From CAVUDO01 sp963740255 (GTDB lineage Bacteria; Actinomycetota; Actinomycetes; Mycobacteriales; Cryptosporangiaceae): a DNA stretch of 36,818 nt. The stretch spans positions 1 to 36,818 of the forward strand of contig CAVUDO010000003.1 in the NCBI GenBank assembly GCA_963740255.1. The letters run 5' to 3'. Both the position numbers and the translations under genes were made by a program. Shown piece by piece: positions 9,227-16,359 of this stretch; the first letter of the stretch is position 1; each line of letters starts with the position of its first letter. Under the pieces are notes generated by a model. It saw nothing but the letters and a program-made list of their open reading frames with translations. It had not been told where the DNA came from and did no database searches.

Positions 9227-10789
9227 ATGAGCAGGCCGCTGGGCAGCCGGTACGAGCTGTCGGACCTGATCGCCACCGGAGCCACCGGCGAGGTGTGGCG
9301 GGCCACCGTCCGCGGGACCGACGAGCCGGTCGCGGTGAAGCTGCTCCGCGAGCAGTACGCCGGCAACCCCGAGATCGTCGACAGCTTCCTGCGCGAACGC
9401 CGGCTGCTGGGCTCCCTCGACCACCCGGCCATCGTCCGGGTCCGCGACATGGTGGCCGAGGGCGACCACCTCGGGATCGTGATGGACCTGGTGCTGGGGC
9501 CGGACCTGCGGCACTACCTCGGCGGCCCCCGCCCGATGGCGCCCGCCGCGGCCGTCGAGCTGGCGGCGACGGTCGCCGAGGCGCTGGCGGCCGCGCACGC
9601 CGCCGGGGTGGTACACAGCGATGTCAAGCCGGCGAACATCCTGGTCCCGTCCGCCGGCGGCCCGGTGAAGCTGGCCGACTTCGGGGTGGCCCGGCTGACC
9701 CGGCGCCCCGGCACGCTGAGCCACGGCACGCCGGAGTACGTGGCTCCCGAGGTCGTCAACGGCCACGCGTCGCTGTACGCCAGCGACGTGTACGGACTCG
9801 GCACGGTGCTCTACGAGATGCTCACCGGCTCGACGCCCTACCGCGGCGGCCCGTCCGACGAGGTGCTCCGCCGCCACGTGGAGTGTGCTCCGGTGTGGAC
9901 ACCCGGTGTCCCGACGGCCCTGCGTCCGCTGCTCGGACAGTGCCTGGACCGCGATCCGACCTACCGCCCGACGTCCGCGGCCCTGGTCGACGAGCTGCGC
10001 GCCGTGCTGCCCGCGCTGACCGGCCTTCCGGCCACCCCGCCGCTCCCGGCCGGGACGCCGCACCACCGCGAGGCGGACGGCAGGCCGGTTCCGTCGGTGG
10101 ATCCCAACGTCACCACCGCCGCGCACCAGACCTCCGGGGCGCCCGTGGCCCACGAGTTCGCGGCCGTCGGGGCGCCGAGGGGGGCCCACGGCGCGCACCA
10201 CGCTCCGGACGACGCGCCCGACCCGGAGGTCACCGCGGTCCTGCCCGCGTCGGCCGCGACGAATCCGTCCGGCCCGCCACCGACGACGGTCGTGCCCGCC
10301 TGGAGCGAGGCGTCGCCGCCCGGATGGCCCGTCTCGGGGCCACCCGGGTCCGTGCCGCCACCCGGGTCCGTGCCGCCGCCGGGGTGGGGGCCGGTGCCGC
10401 CCCCCGGCTGGGAGTCGTCCCCGGCCCATCCGGTCGGTGCGCCCTACCCGGGCGGCCCGCCGAGCCGGCCCGCCGGGACCCGCCGCCGGCCGCGTCGCTG
10501 GCCGCTGGTGCTGGGTGCCGTGCTGGTCGGGCTGGTCGCCCTCGGTGCGATCGCCGGCGGCGTGTACGCCAGCGGTGTCCTGCGCGAGGTCGGACAGACC
10601 ACCGGGACGACCAGCACCTCGCCGTCGCCCTCCGCGGCTCCGTCGCAGACCCCCAGCGCCAGCCCGTCACCGACCGACCGTCCGGATCCCGGCGACACGC
10701 CGACGCCGGGCTTCTCGCTCGACCCCGGCACCCCGCCGGCCACCCCCGGTCCGGGGGAACCTTCGATCGGCGGCTCCTTCCCGCCGTGA
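9227..10789 (+). CDS. Membrane Ser/Thr protein kinase (PknB-like)
   Basis: The 520-residue protein has an N-terminal kinase domain (about 9-265), a Pro-rich cytoplasmic linker (about 280-420), one membrane helix (about 425-449, WPLVLGAVLVGLVALGAIAG) and a short Ser/Thr/Pro-rich outer tail. Kinase motifs are a glycine loop ATGATGEVW, VAVKLL with Lys38, HSDVKPANIL with catalytic Asp132, DFG at 151-153 and YVAPEV. The Arg of the usual HRD motif is Ser131, so it is a non-RD kinase. There are no PASTA repeats, so no known peptidoglycan sensor. ATG 9227 is chosen because of GGGAGGGG 8 bases upstream. It sits between kynA and the Tad pilus genes. Possible targets are the FHA protein encoded upstream or pilus assembly (inference). 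Confidence 0.92.
   Translation: MSRPLGSRYELSDLIATGATGEVWRATVRGTDEPVAVKLLREQYAGNPEIVDSFLRERRLLGSLDHPAIVRVRDMVAEGDHLGIVMDLVLGPDLRHYLGGPRPMAPAAAVELAATVAEALAAAHAAGVVHSDVKPANILVPSAGGPVKLADFGVARLTRRPGTLSHGTPEYVAPEVVNGHASLYASDVYGLGTVLYEMLTGSTPYRGGPSDEVLRRHVECAPVWTPGVPTALRPLLGQCLDRDPTYRPTSAALVDELRAVLPALTGLPATPPLPAGTPHHREADGRPVPSVDPNVTTAAHQTSGAPVAHEFAAVGAPRGAHGAHHAPDDAPDPEVTAVLPASAATNPSGPPPTTVVPAWSEASPPGWPVSGPPGSVPPPGSVPPPGWGPVPPPGWESSPAHPVGAPYPGGPPSRPAGTRRRPRRWPLVLGAVLVGLVALGAIAGGVYASGVLREVGQTTGTTSTSPSPSAAPSQTPSASPSPTDRPDPGDTPTPGFSLDPGTPPATPGPGEPSIGGSFPP
10340..10375 (+). repeat. Two tandem 18-bp units inside the kinase linker
   Basis: Two identical copies of CCACCCGGGTCCGTGCCG encode PPGSVP twice; degenerate copies (PPGWGPVP, PPGW) follow. 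This is a Pro-rich linker repeat that could vary in copy number between strains. Confidence 0.8.
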
Positions 10790-10794
10790 CCCGC

Positions 10795-10803
10795 TTGTGC
10801 ACA
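10795..10803 (+). promoter_or_regulatory. DnaA-box-like 9-mer upstream of tadA
   Basis: TTGTGCACA is close or identical to the actinobacterial DnaA box consensus. It lies between the kinase stop and the tadA promoter. It is a single box, and no function is shown. Confidence 0.3.
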
Positions 10804-10818
10804 GGCGACGACCGCGCG

Positions 10819-10846
10819 GTGACGGAGAACGTCGAACACCGATAAT
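10819..10846 (+). promoter_or_regulatory. Putative promoter of the tadA-tadB-tadC operon
   Basis: GTGACG (10819-10824) and GATAAT (10841-10846) are separated by 16 bases and end about 32 bases before the tadA start. The -10 is strong for such GC-rich DNA; the -35 is moderate. Confidence 0.45.
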
Positions 10847-10878
10847 GTCGGTCGGGCGTCGAGCCGTACGGGGGTGTC

Positions 10879-12348
10879 ATGAGCGCGGTCGAGATCATCG
10901 ACGCGGAGGTGCGCGAGCTCGTCCGTCGGCGTGGGATCGACCCGATGCGCGAGGCCGCCGCCGTGCGCCGCCTGGTCGACGAGGTGCTGGCCGACTACGC
11001 CGACCGCGCCCTGACCGGCGCCCTGCCGGTGGTGGCCGACCCGGCGGGCACGGCCCGCGCGGTGTTCGACGCGGTGGCCGGCTTCGGCCCGCTGCAGCGC
11101 TTCCTCGACGACCCCGAGGTCGAGGAGATCTGGATCAACGGCCCCGGCCGGGTCTTCGTGGCCCGGCGCGGCCGCAGCGAGCTGACCAACGCGATCCTCT
11201 CTGCGGGCCAGATCGCCGACCTGGTCGAGCGGATGCTCAAGCACAGCGGCCGCCGGATCGACCTCTCCACGCCCTTCGTCGACGCCACCCTCCCGGACGG
11301 GTCGCGGCTGCACGTGGTGATCCCGGACATCACCCGGGAGCACTGGGCGGTCAACATCCGCAAGTTCGTGGTGCGGGCGCACACGCTCGACGAACTGGTC
11401 GCGCTCGGCTCGCTCACGCCGCACGCCGCCCGGTTCCTGGACGCGGCGGTGGTGGCAGGGCTGAACGTGATCGTGTCCGGCAGCACCCAGGCCGGCAAGA
11501 CCACGCTGCTCAACTGCCTGGCGGGGGCGATCCCCGCCTCGGAGCGGGTGATCAGCTGCGAGGAGGTGTTCGAGCTCCGCCTCGGCCTGCCGGACTGGGT
11601 CGCGATGCAGACCCGGCAGCCCAACCTCGAGGGAGCGGGCGACATCCCGCTGCGCCGGCTGATCACCGAGGGCCTGCGGATGCGCCCGAGCCGGATCATC
11701 GTCGGCGAGGTCCGCCAGGCCGAGTGTCTCGACCTGCTGATCGCGCTGAACGCCGGTCTGCCGGGGATGTGCTCGATCCACGCCAACTCGGCGCGGGAGG
11801 CGATCACCAAGCTCTGCACGCTTCCGCTGCTGGCCGGCGAGAACGTCAGCGCCTCGTTCGTCGTGCCGACGGTGGCGTCCTCGGTCGACCTGATGGTCCA
11901 TCTCGCGACGGAGGCCTCCGGCCAGCGTCGGGTGCGCGAGATCGTCGCGGTGCCGGGCCGGGCCGAGGGCTCGGTCGTCGAGACCGCCGACATCTTCACC
12001 ACCCGCGGCGGCCGGCTGATCCGGGCGGACGGGTATCCGCCGCACCAGGACCGGTTCGTGCGGGCCGGCATCGACCTCCCCGCGGTGCTCGCGCGGACGC
12101 ACCCGATGACGGCGGGCCCGCCGTCCCCGGCGCACCGCGCTCCGGCCGGGCCGCCGTCCCAGGCGCCGGCCGGCCGGCCGGCCCAGGTCCCGGCGGGGGC
12201 GCCGACCGGGCCGTTGCCGGTGATCGGCCACGGACCGCCGGGACACACCCTCCAGCAGCCAGCGGGAGGGCGGCGGTCCCAGCCGGCCAGCGCGCCGTCC
12301 GAACCCGCGAGCACCTCAGCGGACGTCGCCGCGGCGGGGGAGGGCTGA
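10879..12348 (+). CDS. tadA: Tad pilus assembly ATPase TadA/CpaF
   Basis: Secretion ATPase that powers assembly of Flp (type IVb) pili at the inner face of the membrane. The N-terminal domain reads DEVLADYADRAL and FGPLQRFLDDPEVEEIWING, typical of CpaF. Walker A is GSTQAGKTT (about residues 201-209), the Asp-box region has CEEVFELRLGLPDW, Walker B is RIIVGEVRQAECLDLL (about 272) and the His box is CSIHANSAREA. The 489 residues exceed the usual length of about 400-450 because of a C-terminal tail of about 75 residues rich in Pro, Ala and Gly. Start ATG 10879 follows GGGGGTG. The gene is followed after one base by tadB. No TadZ/CpaE-type gene precedes it in this window. Confidence 0.93.
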   Translation: MSAVEIIDAEVRELVRRRGIDPMREAAAVRRLVDEVLADYADRALTGALPVVADPAGTARAVFDAVAGFGPLQRFLDDPEVEEIWINGPGRVFVARRGRSELTNAILSAGQIADLVERMLKHSGRRIDLSTPFVDATLPDGSRLHVVIPDITREHWAVNIRKFVVRAHTLDELVALGSLTPHAARFLDAAVVAGLNVIVSGSTQAGKTTLLNCLAGAIPASERVISCEEVFELRLGLPDWVAMQTRQPNLEGAGDIPLRRLITEGLRMRPSRIIVGEVRQAECLDLLIALNAGLPGMCSIHANSAREAITKLCTLPLLAGENVSASFVVPTVASSVDLMVHLATEASGQRRVREIVAVPGRAEGSVVETADIFTTRGGRLIRADGYPPHQDRFVRAGIDLPAVLARTHPMTAGPPSPAHRAPAGPPSQAPAGRPAQVPAGAPTGPLPVIGHGPPGHTLQQPAGGRRSQPASAPSEPASTSADVAAAGEG

Positions 12349-12349
12349 G

Positions 12350-13249
12350 ATGGGCGCGTTCTTCGGACTCCTGCTCGGCCTCGGTCTGCTGCTGATCCTG
12401 CAGAGCGGCCGACCGCGCTCGCCTCGTCGCGGGCGGCCGCCGCTCGGCTGGATGACGCGGCGCACCGAGCGGCTGCGGCAGGCCGGCATCCACGGCGTCA
12501 GCGGATGGCAGATCCTCCTCCTGCAGGTGTTCACCGCGGTGGCGGTCGGCCTGGTCGTACTGGTGGTGTCGCAGAGCGTCTCGGTCGCGGCCTGCTTCGC
12601 GGTCTTCGGTTTTTTCGGCCCGATGGCGGTGGTCCGCCGCCTGCACGACCGGCGCCGGACGGAGCTGCGGGAGGTGTGGCCGGAGGTGGTCGACAACCTC
12701 GCCTCGGCGGTGCGGGCCGGGCTGTCGCTGCCCGAGGCGGTGGGTGCGCTGGGAACCCGGGGCCCCGAGTCGCTGCGTCCGGCCTTCGGCCGGTTCGCCG
12801 CGGAGTACCGGGCCACCGGCCGCTTCTCGGTATGTCTCGACCGGCTCAAGGACGACCTGGCCGACCCGGTCGGCGACCGGGTGTGCGAGTCGCTCCGGAT
12901 GGCCCGCGACGTCGGGGGCACCGACCTCGGCCGGCTGCTCCGGACACTGTCCACCTTCCTCCGCGAGGACGCCCGGACACGGGCCGAGCTGGAGACGCGC
13001 CAGGGCTGGACGGTGAACGCCGCCCGGCTCGCGGTCGCCAGCCCCTGGCTCGTCCTGCTGCTGTTGGCCACCCAGTCGACGACGCTGGCGGCGTTCGACA
13101 CGTTCGCGGGACGGCTGCTGCTGGCCGTCGGGGGAGGGGTGAGCGTGCTGGCCTACCGGCTGATGCTCCGGATCGGACGTCTCCCGGCCGAGAAGCGCGT
13201 GCTGCGGGCACCCGACGGCCTCGCCTCGCCGGGCCCGGTGGCCGGATGA
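12350..13249 (+). CDS. tadB: Tad pilus inner-membrane protein TadB (type II secretion F-like)
   Basis: Platform protein of the Flp pilus machine, expected to pair with TadC in the membrane and contact TadA. The 299 residues begin with a hydrophobic segment (GLLLGLGLLLILQSG), then LLLQVFTAVAVGLVVLVV, a GspF-like cytoplasmic core (EVWPEVVDNLASAVRAGLSL, then EAVGAL) and C-terminal helices (SPWLVLLLLATQST, RLLLAVGGGVSVLAYRLML). The core motif PEVVDNLASAVRAGLSLPEA is characteristic of TadB. The start lies one base after the tadA stop. The end overlaps tadC by four bases (ATGA), so translation is probably coupled. Confidence 0.9.
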   Translation: MGAFFGLLLGLGLLLILQSGRPRSPRRGRPPLGWMTRRTERLRQAGIHGVSGWQILLLQVFTAVAVGLVVLVVSQSVSVAACFAVFGFFGPMAVVRRLHDRRRTELREVWPEVVDNLASAVRAGLSLPEAVGALGTRGPESLRPAFGRFAAEYRATGRFSVCLDRLKDDLADPVGDRVCESLRMARDVGGTDLGRLLRTLSTFLREDARTRAELETRQGWTVNAARLAVASPWLVLLLLATQSTTLAAFDTFAGRLLLAVGGGVSVLAYRLMLRIGRLPAEKRVLRAPDGLASPGPVAG

Positions 13250-14187
13250 CCGGGGCGGTGGTGGGCGGCCTTCTCGGGCTGGTCTTCGCGACCGGCGCGG
13301 CGCTGGTGGTGGCCTACCTCCCCCCGCTCCGGCGGGTCCGACTCGCCGACCGGCTGACGCCCTACCTCGGCGACGCGCCACGACCCTCCCGACTCCTCCA
13401 GCCCACCGCCACGATCACGCCGTTCGGAGCGGCAACCAGGCTGCTCCGCCCGTTGCTCGAGGATGCTGCCCGGGTCGTCGAGCGGGTGCTCGGCGGGAGC
13501 CGCTCGGTGCGCCGCCGGCTGACCGCGATCGGCTCGACCCAGACCGTGGAGGACATCCGGATCCAGCAGGTGATCTGGGGGCTGCTCGGGGTGCTGGCCG
13601 GTGTGGTGGTCGCGCTGGGCCTGTCGGTGGCCAGCGGCGGGTTGAGCCTCTTCGCGCTGGTGCTGCTGGCCGCGTCCGGCTTCCTCGGCGGGGTGCTGGG
13701 GCGTGACTGGTGGCTCTCGGCGCAGGTGCGGCGGCGCGAGGAGCTGATGCTGGCGGAGTTCCCCGTCGTGGCCGAACTGCTCGCGCTCGCCGTGACGGCG
13801 GGCGAGTCGCCGGCCGCCGCGCTGGAACGGGTCTGCCGGCTCAGCCAGGGCGAACTCGCCCGTGAGCTGGGCCTGGCGCTGGCCGAGGCGCGGGCCGGTG
13901 CCACCCTGCCGGCGGCGCTGGAGTCGCTGGCCGAGCGGACGTCCCTCGAGCCGCTGGCCCGGTTCACCGACGGTGTGGTGATCGCGCTGGAGCGCGGGAC
14001 GCCGCTGGCCGACGTGCTCCGCGCCCAGGCCGCCGACGTCCGGGAGGCCGGCAAGCGGGCGCTGCTCGCCTCCGGCGGTCGGCGCGAGATCGCGATGATG
14101 GTCCCGGTGGTGTTCCTGATCCTGCCGGTGACGGTCCTGTTCGCGCTGTTCCCGGGGCTGGTCACCATCGACCTGCTCACCCGGTGA
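13246..14187 (+). CDS. tadC: Tad pilus inner-membrane protein TadC (type II secretion F-like)
   Basis: Second platform protein of the Flp pilus machine, 313 residues. An N-terminal membrane segment (GGLLGLVFATGAALVVAYL) is followed by paired helices near 105-150 (GLLGVLAGVVVALGLSVA, LFALVLLAASGFLGGVLG). The GspF core reads EFPVVAELLALAVTAGESPA, LGLALAEARAGATLPAALES and RFTDGVVIALERGTPLADVL. A last helix is IAMMVPVVFLILPVTVLFAL. It begins within the tadB stop (4-bp overlap) and is followed directly by a 10-bp hairpin, so it closes the tadA-B-C operon. Confidence 0.9.
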   Translation: MTGAVVGGLLGLVFATGAALVVAYLPPLRRVRLADRLTPYLGDAPRPSRLLQPTATITPFGAATRLLRPLLEDAARVVERVLGGSRSVRRRLTAIGSTQTVEDIRIQQVIWGLLGVLAGVVVALGLSVASGGLSLFALVLLAASGFLGGVLGRDWWLSAQVRRREELMLAEFPVVAELLALAVTAGESPAAALERVCRLSQGELARELGLALAEARAGATLPAALESLAERTSLEPLARFTDGVVIALERGTPLADVLRAQAADVREAGKRALLASGGRREIAMMVPVVFLILPVTVLFALFPGLVTIDLLTR

Positions 14188-14211
14188 CCGCCCGGTGTCG
14201 GCACCGGGCGG
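14188..14211 (+). terminator. Hairpin directly after tadC
   Basis: A perfect 10-bp stem, CCGCCCGGTG and CACCGGGCGG, with a 4-base loop TCGG begins at the base after the tadC stop. There is no T-run, as is common for actinobacterial terminators. It could stop the tad transcript or protect its 3' end. Confidence 0.65.
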
Positions 14212-14275
14212 CCGGGACGGGCCGCTGAGCGGGCCGGCTGTGCCCGCGCGCCTGCCCGCCCGGACGGCCGACCAG

Positions 14276-14686
14276 ATGCCTGACCGTGTCTGTGCTGCAC
14301 TCGGTGCCGTTGCGGCGGGAGGCGTGCTCGGGGCCCTCGCGCGGCACGCGGTGGCGCTGGCGTACACCAGTCCCCCGGGGACGTTCCCGTGGGCGACGTT
14401 CACGGTCAACGCGTCGGGCTGCCTGCTCGTCGGCGTGCTGATGGCGTGGGTGACCCATCGCAGGGGCGCGAACCGGCTGGCCCAGCTGTTCCTCGGCACC
14501 GGAGTCCTCGGCGGGTACACCACCTTCTCCGCCTACGCCGTGGACGCCCACCTGCTCCTCCGTGCGGGACGGCCGGCGCTCGCACTCGCCTATGTGGGCG
14601 GGACGCTCGCGGTGGGGCTCGTCGCGGTGTGGTGCGGTGGCGCGATGGTGCGCCGGGTTTTCCCGGCCGTCGGCGGGACCACGTGA
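14276..14686 (+). CDS. crcB: Fluoride channel subunit Fluc/CrcB (first of a pair)
   Basis: Small four-helix membrane protein that exports fluoride passively. With the ATG at 14276 it has 136 residues, the normal Fluc size. A GTG at 14195 is in frame but lies inside the tadC hairpin and would add disordered sequence. Motifs are GGVLGALARHAVALAY, FPWATFTVNASGCLLVG (channel Asn) and GTGVLGGYTTFSAY. In the phenylalanine-box region the first Phe is kept (F84) but the second is Tyr (Y87). The second crcB gene shows the opposite pattern, so the two probably form one heterodimer. The stop overlaps the next start (GTGA). The start is not certain. Confidence 0.85.
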   Translation: MPDRVCAALGAVAAGGVLGALARHAVALAYTSPPGTFPWATFTVNASGCLLVGVLMAWVTHRRGANRLAQLFLGTGVLGGYTTFSAYAVDAHLLLRAGRPALALAYVGGTLAVGLVAVWCGGAMVRRVFPAVGGTT

Positions 14687-15042
14687 CCTGGCTGCTCGTC
14701 GCCCTCGGCGCCGCGATGGGTGCGCCCGCGCGATACCTGGTCGACCGGGCGATGCGGGCCCGCTTCGGAGCGGCCTTCCCGTGGGGCACGCTCGCGGTGA
14801 ACGTCCTCGGCTCCTTCCCGCTGGGCATGCTGGCCGGCACCGCCTCGGGCTGGCCCGCGGAGGTCTCCGTCCTGGTGGGCACGGGATTCTGCGGCGCGTT
14901 CACCACCTACTCGACGTTCGGCTACGAGACGGTGCACCTGCTCGTCCGCGGCACGCCGGGATCGGCGGTGGCGAATGTGCTGCTCACCGTCCTGGCCTGC
15001 CTGGCCTCGGCCTGGCTCGGCCTGCTCGTCGGGGCGGCCTGA
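14683..15042 (+). CDS. crcB: Fluoride channel subunit Fluc/CrcB (second of a pair)
   Basis: The 119-residue partner of the preceding gene, starting at GTG 14683 inside the stop of the first copy. It has the clearer family signature: GAAMGAPARYLVDRAM, FPWGTLAVNVLGSFPLGML and GTGFCGAFTTYSTFGYETV, with four hydrophobic helices. In the phenylalanine box the first position is Tyr (Y76) and the second Phe is kept (F79), complementary to the first copy. Tandem crcB genes are known to encode antiparallel heterodimers in many Gram-positive bacteria. No fluoride riboswitch is recognisable upstream. Its placement inside a Tad pilus locus is unusual. Confidence 0.9.
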   Translation: MTWLLVALGAAMGAPARYLVDRAMRARFGAAFPWGTLAVNVLGSFPLGMLAGTASGWPAEVSVLVGTGFCGAFTTYSTFGYETVHLLVRGTPGSAVANVLLTVLACLASAWLGLLVGAA

Positions 15043-15141
15043 CCGTCGCATGACGCCGCCGACCCGGTGCGGCCGTGCCGTCGGTGGGTTTCCGTGGCCG
15101 CATCGTGGGGCACCATGGGCCGGACGGAAGGAGCACGTCGG

Positions 15142-15525
15142 ATGACCGAGGGACACCACGACCAGCAGGCGTTCGCCGAGCAGGACCCGGCGTTCATGGC
15201 AGAGCGGAACGAGCGGGTGCGGCTGATCGACGCGTTCCTCGCCGCCATGGCCGACGCCGGCAACCCGGGCACGGAACGCAAGCTCGGCTCACTCGTCCGC
15301 GAGATCACCGGGCAGGAGTCCGACGAGTACTGGGCGGCGAAGTTCGACGACGACGAGCACGCCGTCTTGGTCTTCGCCGACGGCCGGCACGGCCGGGAGG
15401 ACAGCTTCCGGCTCTCCGACCGTCCGTTGAGCCCGGACCGGGAGATCGCACCGGACCAGTTGGCCGAGGCCCTGCGCGCCATCCTCGACACACACGGCGT
15501 CCCCCGACCGGGCGCCCTGCGCTGA
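15142..15525 (+). CDS. Small conserved-looking protein of unknown function
   Basis: A 127-residue acidic soluble protein that I do not recognise. ATG 15142 is chosen because GGAAGGAG lies 9 bases upstream; an ATG at 15115 would add little. It has a His/Gln-rich start (MTEGHHDQQAF), a helical segment (NERVRLIDAFLAAMADAGNP), then REITGQESDEYWAAKFDDDEHAVLVF and a C-terminal helix (EIAPDQLAEALRAILDTHG). There is no signal peptide or membrane segment. Nothing connects it to fluoride or pili other than position, between crcB and the second Tad block. Confidence 0.75.
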   Translation: MTEGHHDQQAFAEQDPAFMAERNERVRLIDAFLAAMADAGNPGTERKLGSLVREITGQESDEYWAAKFDDDEHAVLVFADGRHGREDSFRLSDRPLSPDREIAPDQLAEALRAILDTHGVPRPGALR

Positions 15526-15584
15526 CCCTTCGGCGCCCGAGCGGGCAGGCAGCCGTCCGTACGCGCCCACGGCGTTCGACCCGG

Positions 15585-15593
15585 TTGTCCACA
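15585..15593 (+). promoter_or_regulatory. DnaA-box-like 9-mer upstream of the Flp pilin operon
   Basis: TTGTCCACA matches the actinobacterial DnaA box. It is a single copy, about 100 bases before the pilin gene. The other such box in the window precedes tadA. Confidence 0.3.
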
Positions 15594-15630
15594 GCTTCGT
15601 CCGAGCCGCGCTGGTGGGTATGAGCTGCCG

Positions 15631-15636
15631 TAGGGT
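15631..15636 (+). promoter_or_regulatory. Putative -10 element of the Flp pilin/TadE operon
   Basis: TAGGGT lies about 46 bases upstream of the pilin-like GTG and would leave a leader carrying the AGGAGG site. No good -35 is visible, so this is tentative. Confidence 0.35.
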
Positions 15637-15681
15637 GAGCGGTGCCCGTGCGGGGAAGCGCGGCGGACGAGGAGGTACGAG

Positions 15682-15894
15682 GTGCTGGCGAGACGCCCCT
15701 GGACGCGATTCGTGGCGGCGGTCCACCTTCGTGCCGCTGCCCTGCGCGACGACCGCGGCGACGTGCCCGGCTGGGTGATGGTGACCGTGATGACGGCCGG
15801 ACTGGTGGTGGCGATCTTCGGCGTCTTCCGCGGCGCGATCGTGGGCGCGGTGCAGAACGCGCTGGACCAGGTCGTGTCCGGCACCGGCAGGTGA
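15682..15894 (+). CDS. Flp-pilin-like small membrane protein
   Basis: A 70-residue protein starting at GTG 15682, with an ideal AGGAGG 6-7 bases upstream, the best ribosome site in the window, as expected for an abundant pilin. A basic N-terminus is followed by DRGDVPGWVMVTVMTAGLVVAIFGVFRG and a short hydrophilic end. The Gly/Asp just before a single long hydrophobic helix resembles a class IVb prepilin processing site, but the Glu usually at position +5 is not obvious. It leads an operon with two TadE and one TadG-like gene. It is probably the major or minor Flp pilin subunit; the prepilin peptidase is not in the window. Confidence 0.7.
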   Translation: MLARRPWTRFVAAVHLRAAALRDDRGDVPGWVMVTVMTAGLVVAIFGVFRGAIVGAVQNALDQVVSGTGR

Positions 15895-15912
15895 GCCGCC
15901 ATCCCCGCGGGT

Positions 15913-16359
15913 ATGCCCCGTGAACGGCACCCGACCCGCCTTCGCTTCGCTGCCGATGTGGCACGACGGCGTCGTCTGACCGGCGACTCCGGCTCCGCCG
16001 TCACCGAGTTCTCCCTGGTCGCGGTGCTGTTGCTCATGCTGCTGCTGGCGGTGGCCCAGGTCGCCGTCTACCTCTACGTCCGCAACGTCACGACCGCGAG
16101 CGCCGCCGAGGGCGCCCGCCACGCGGCCAACGCCGACGTGGAACCGGCCGAGGGCGCCGTGCGGGCCGCCGACATCCTCCGGCGCGGGGCCGGCGACGAC
16201 ACCGCCGACCGCGTGCGGTGCTCGGGAGGGCAGGAGGTCGCCAGCGGGGTCGAGGTGGCGGTGGTGCGTTGCGTCGGCGCCCTCCCGGTGTTCTTCGCGC
16301 CACTCGGCGGGGTTCTCCCGGTCGACGTGTCCGCCCGTTCGATCGAGGAGGGTCAGTGA
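15913..16359 (+). CDS. TadE-family pseudopilin (first)
   Basis: A 148-residue TadE-like protein. A basic N-terminus (RFAADVARRRRLTGDSG) precedes SAVTEFSLVAVLLLMLLLAVAQVAVYLYV, the pilin-like helix with the conserved Glu at position 5. The next segment, VRNVTTASAAEGARHAANAD, is typical of TadE. The outer part has two Cys residues (VRCSGG, VVRCVG) that may form a disulfide. TadE proteins are processed pseudopilins needed for Flp pilus assembly. ATG 15913 lies 18 bases after the pilin gene; the stop overlaps the next gene (GTGA). Confidence 0.85.
   Translation: MPRERHPTRLRFAADVARRRRLTGDSGSAVTEFSLVAVLLLMLLLAVAQVAVYLYVRNVTTASAAEGARHAANADVEPAEGAVRAADILRRGAGDDTADRVRCSGGQEVASGVEVAVVRCVGALPVFFAPLGGVLPVDVSARSIEEGQ

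Noticed and set aside
14188..14275. Fluoride riboswitch before crcB
   Set aside because: The conserved crcB-motif features are absent; the region holds only the tadC hairpin and GC-rich sequence.
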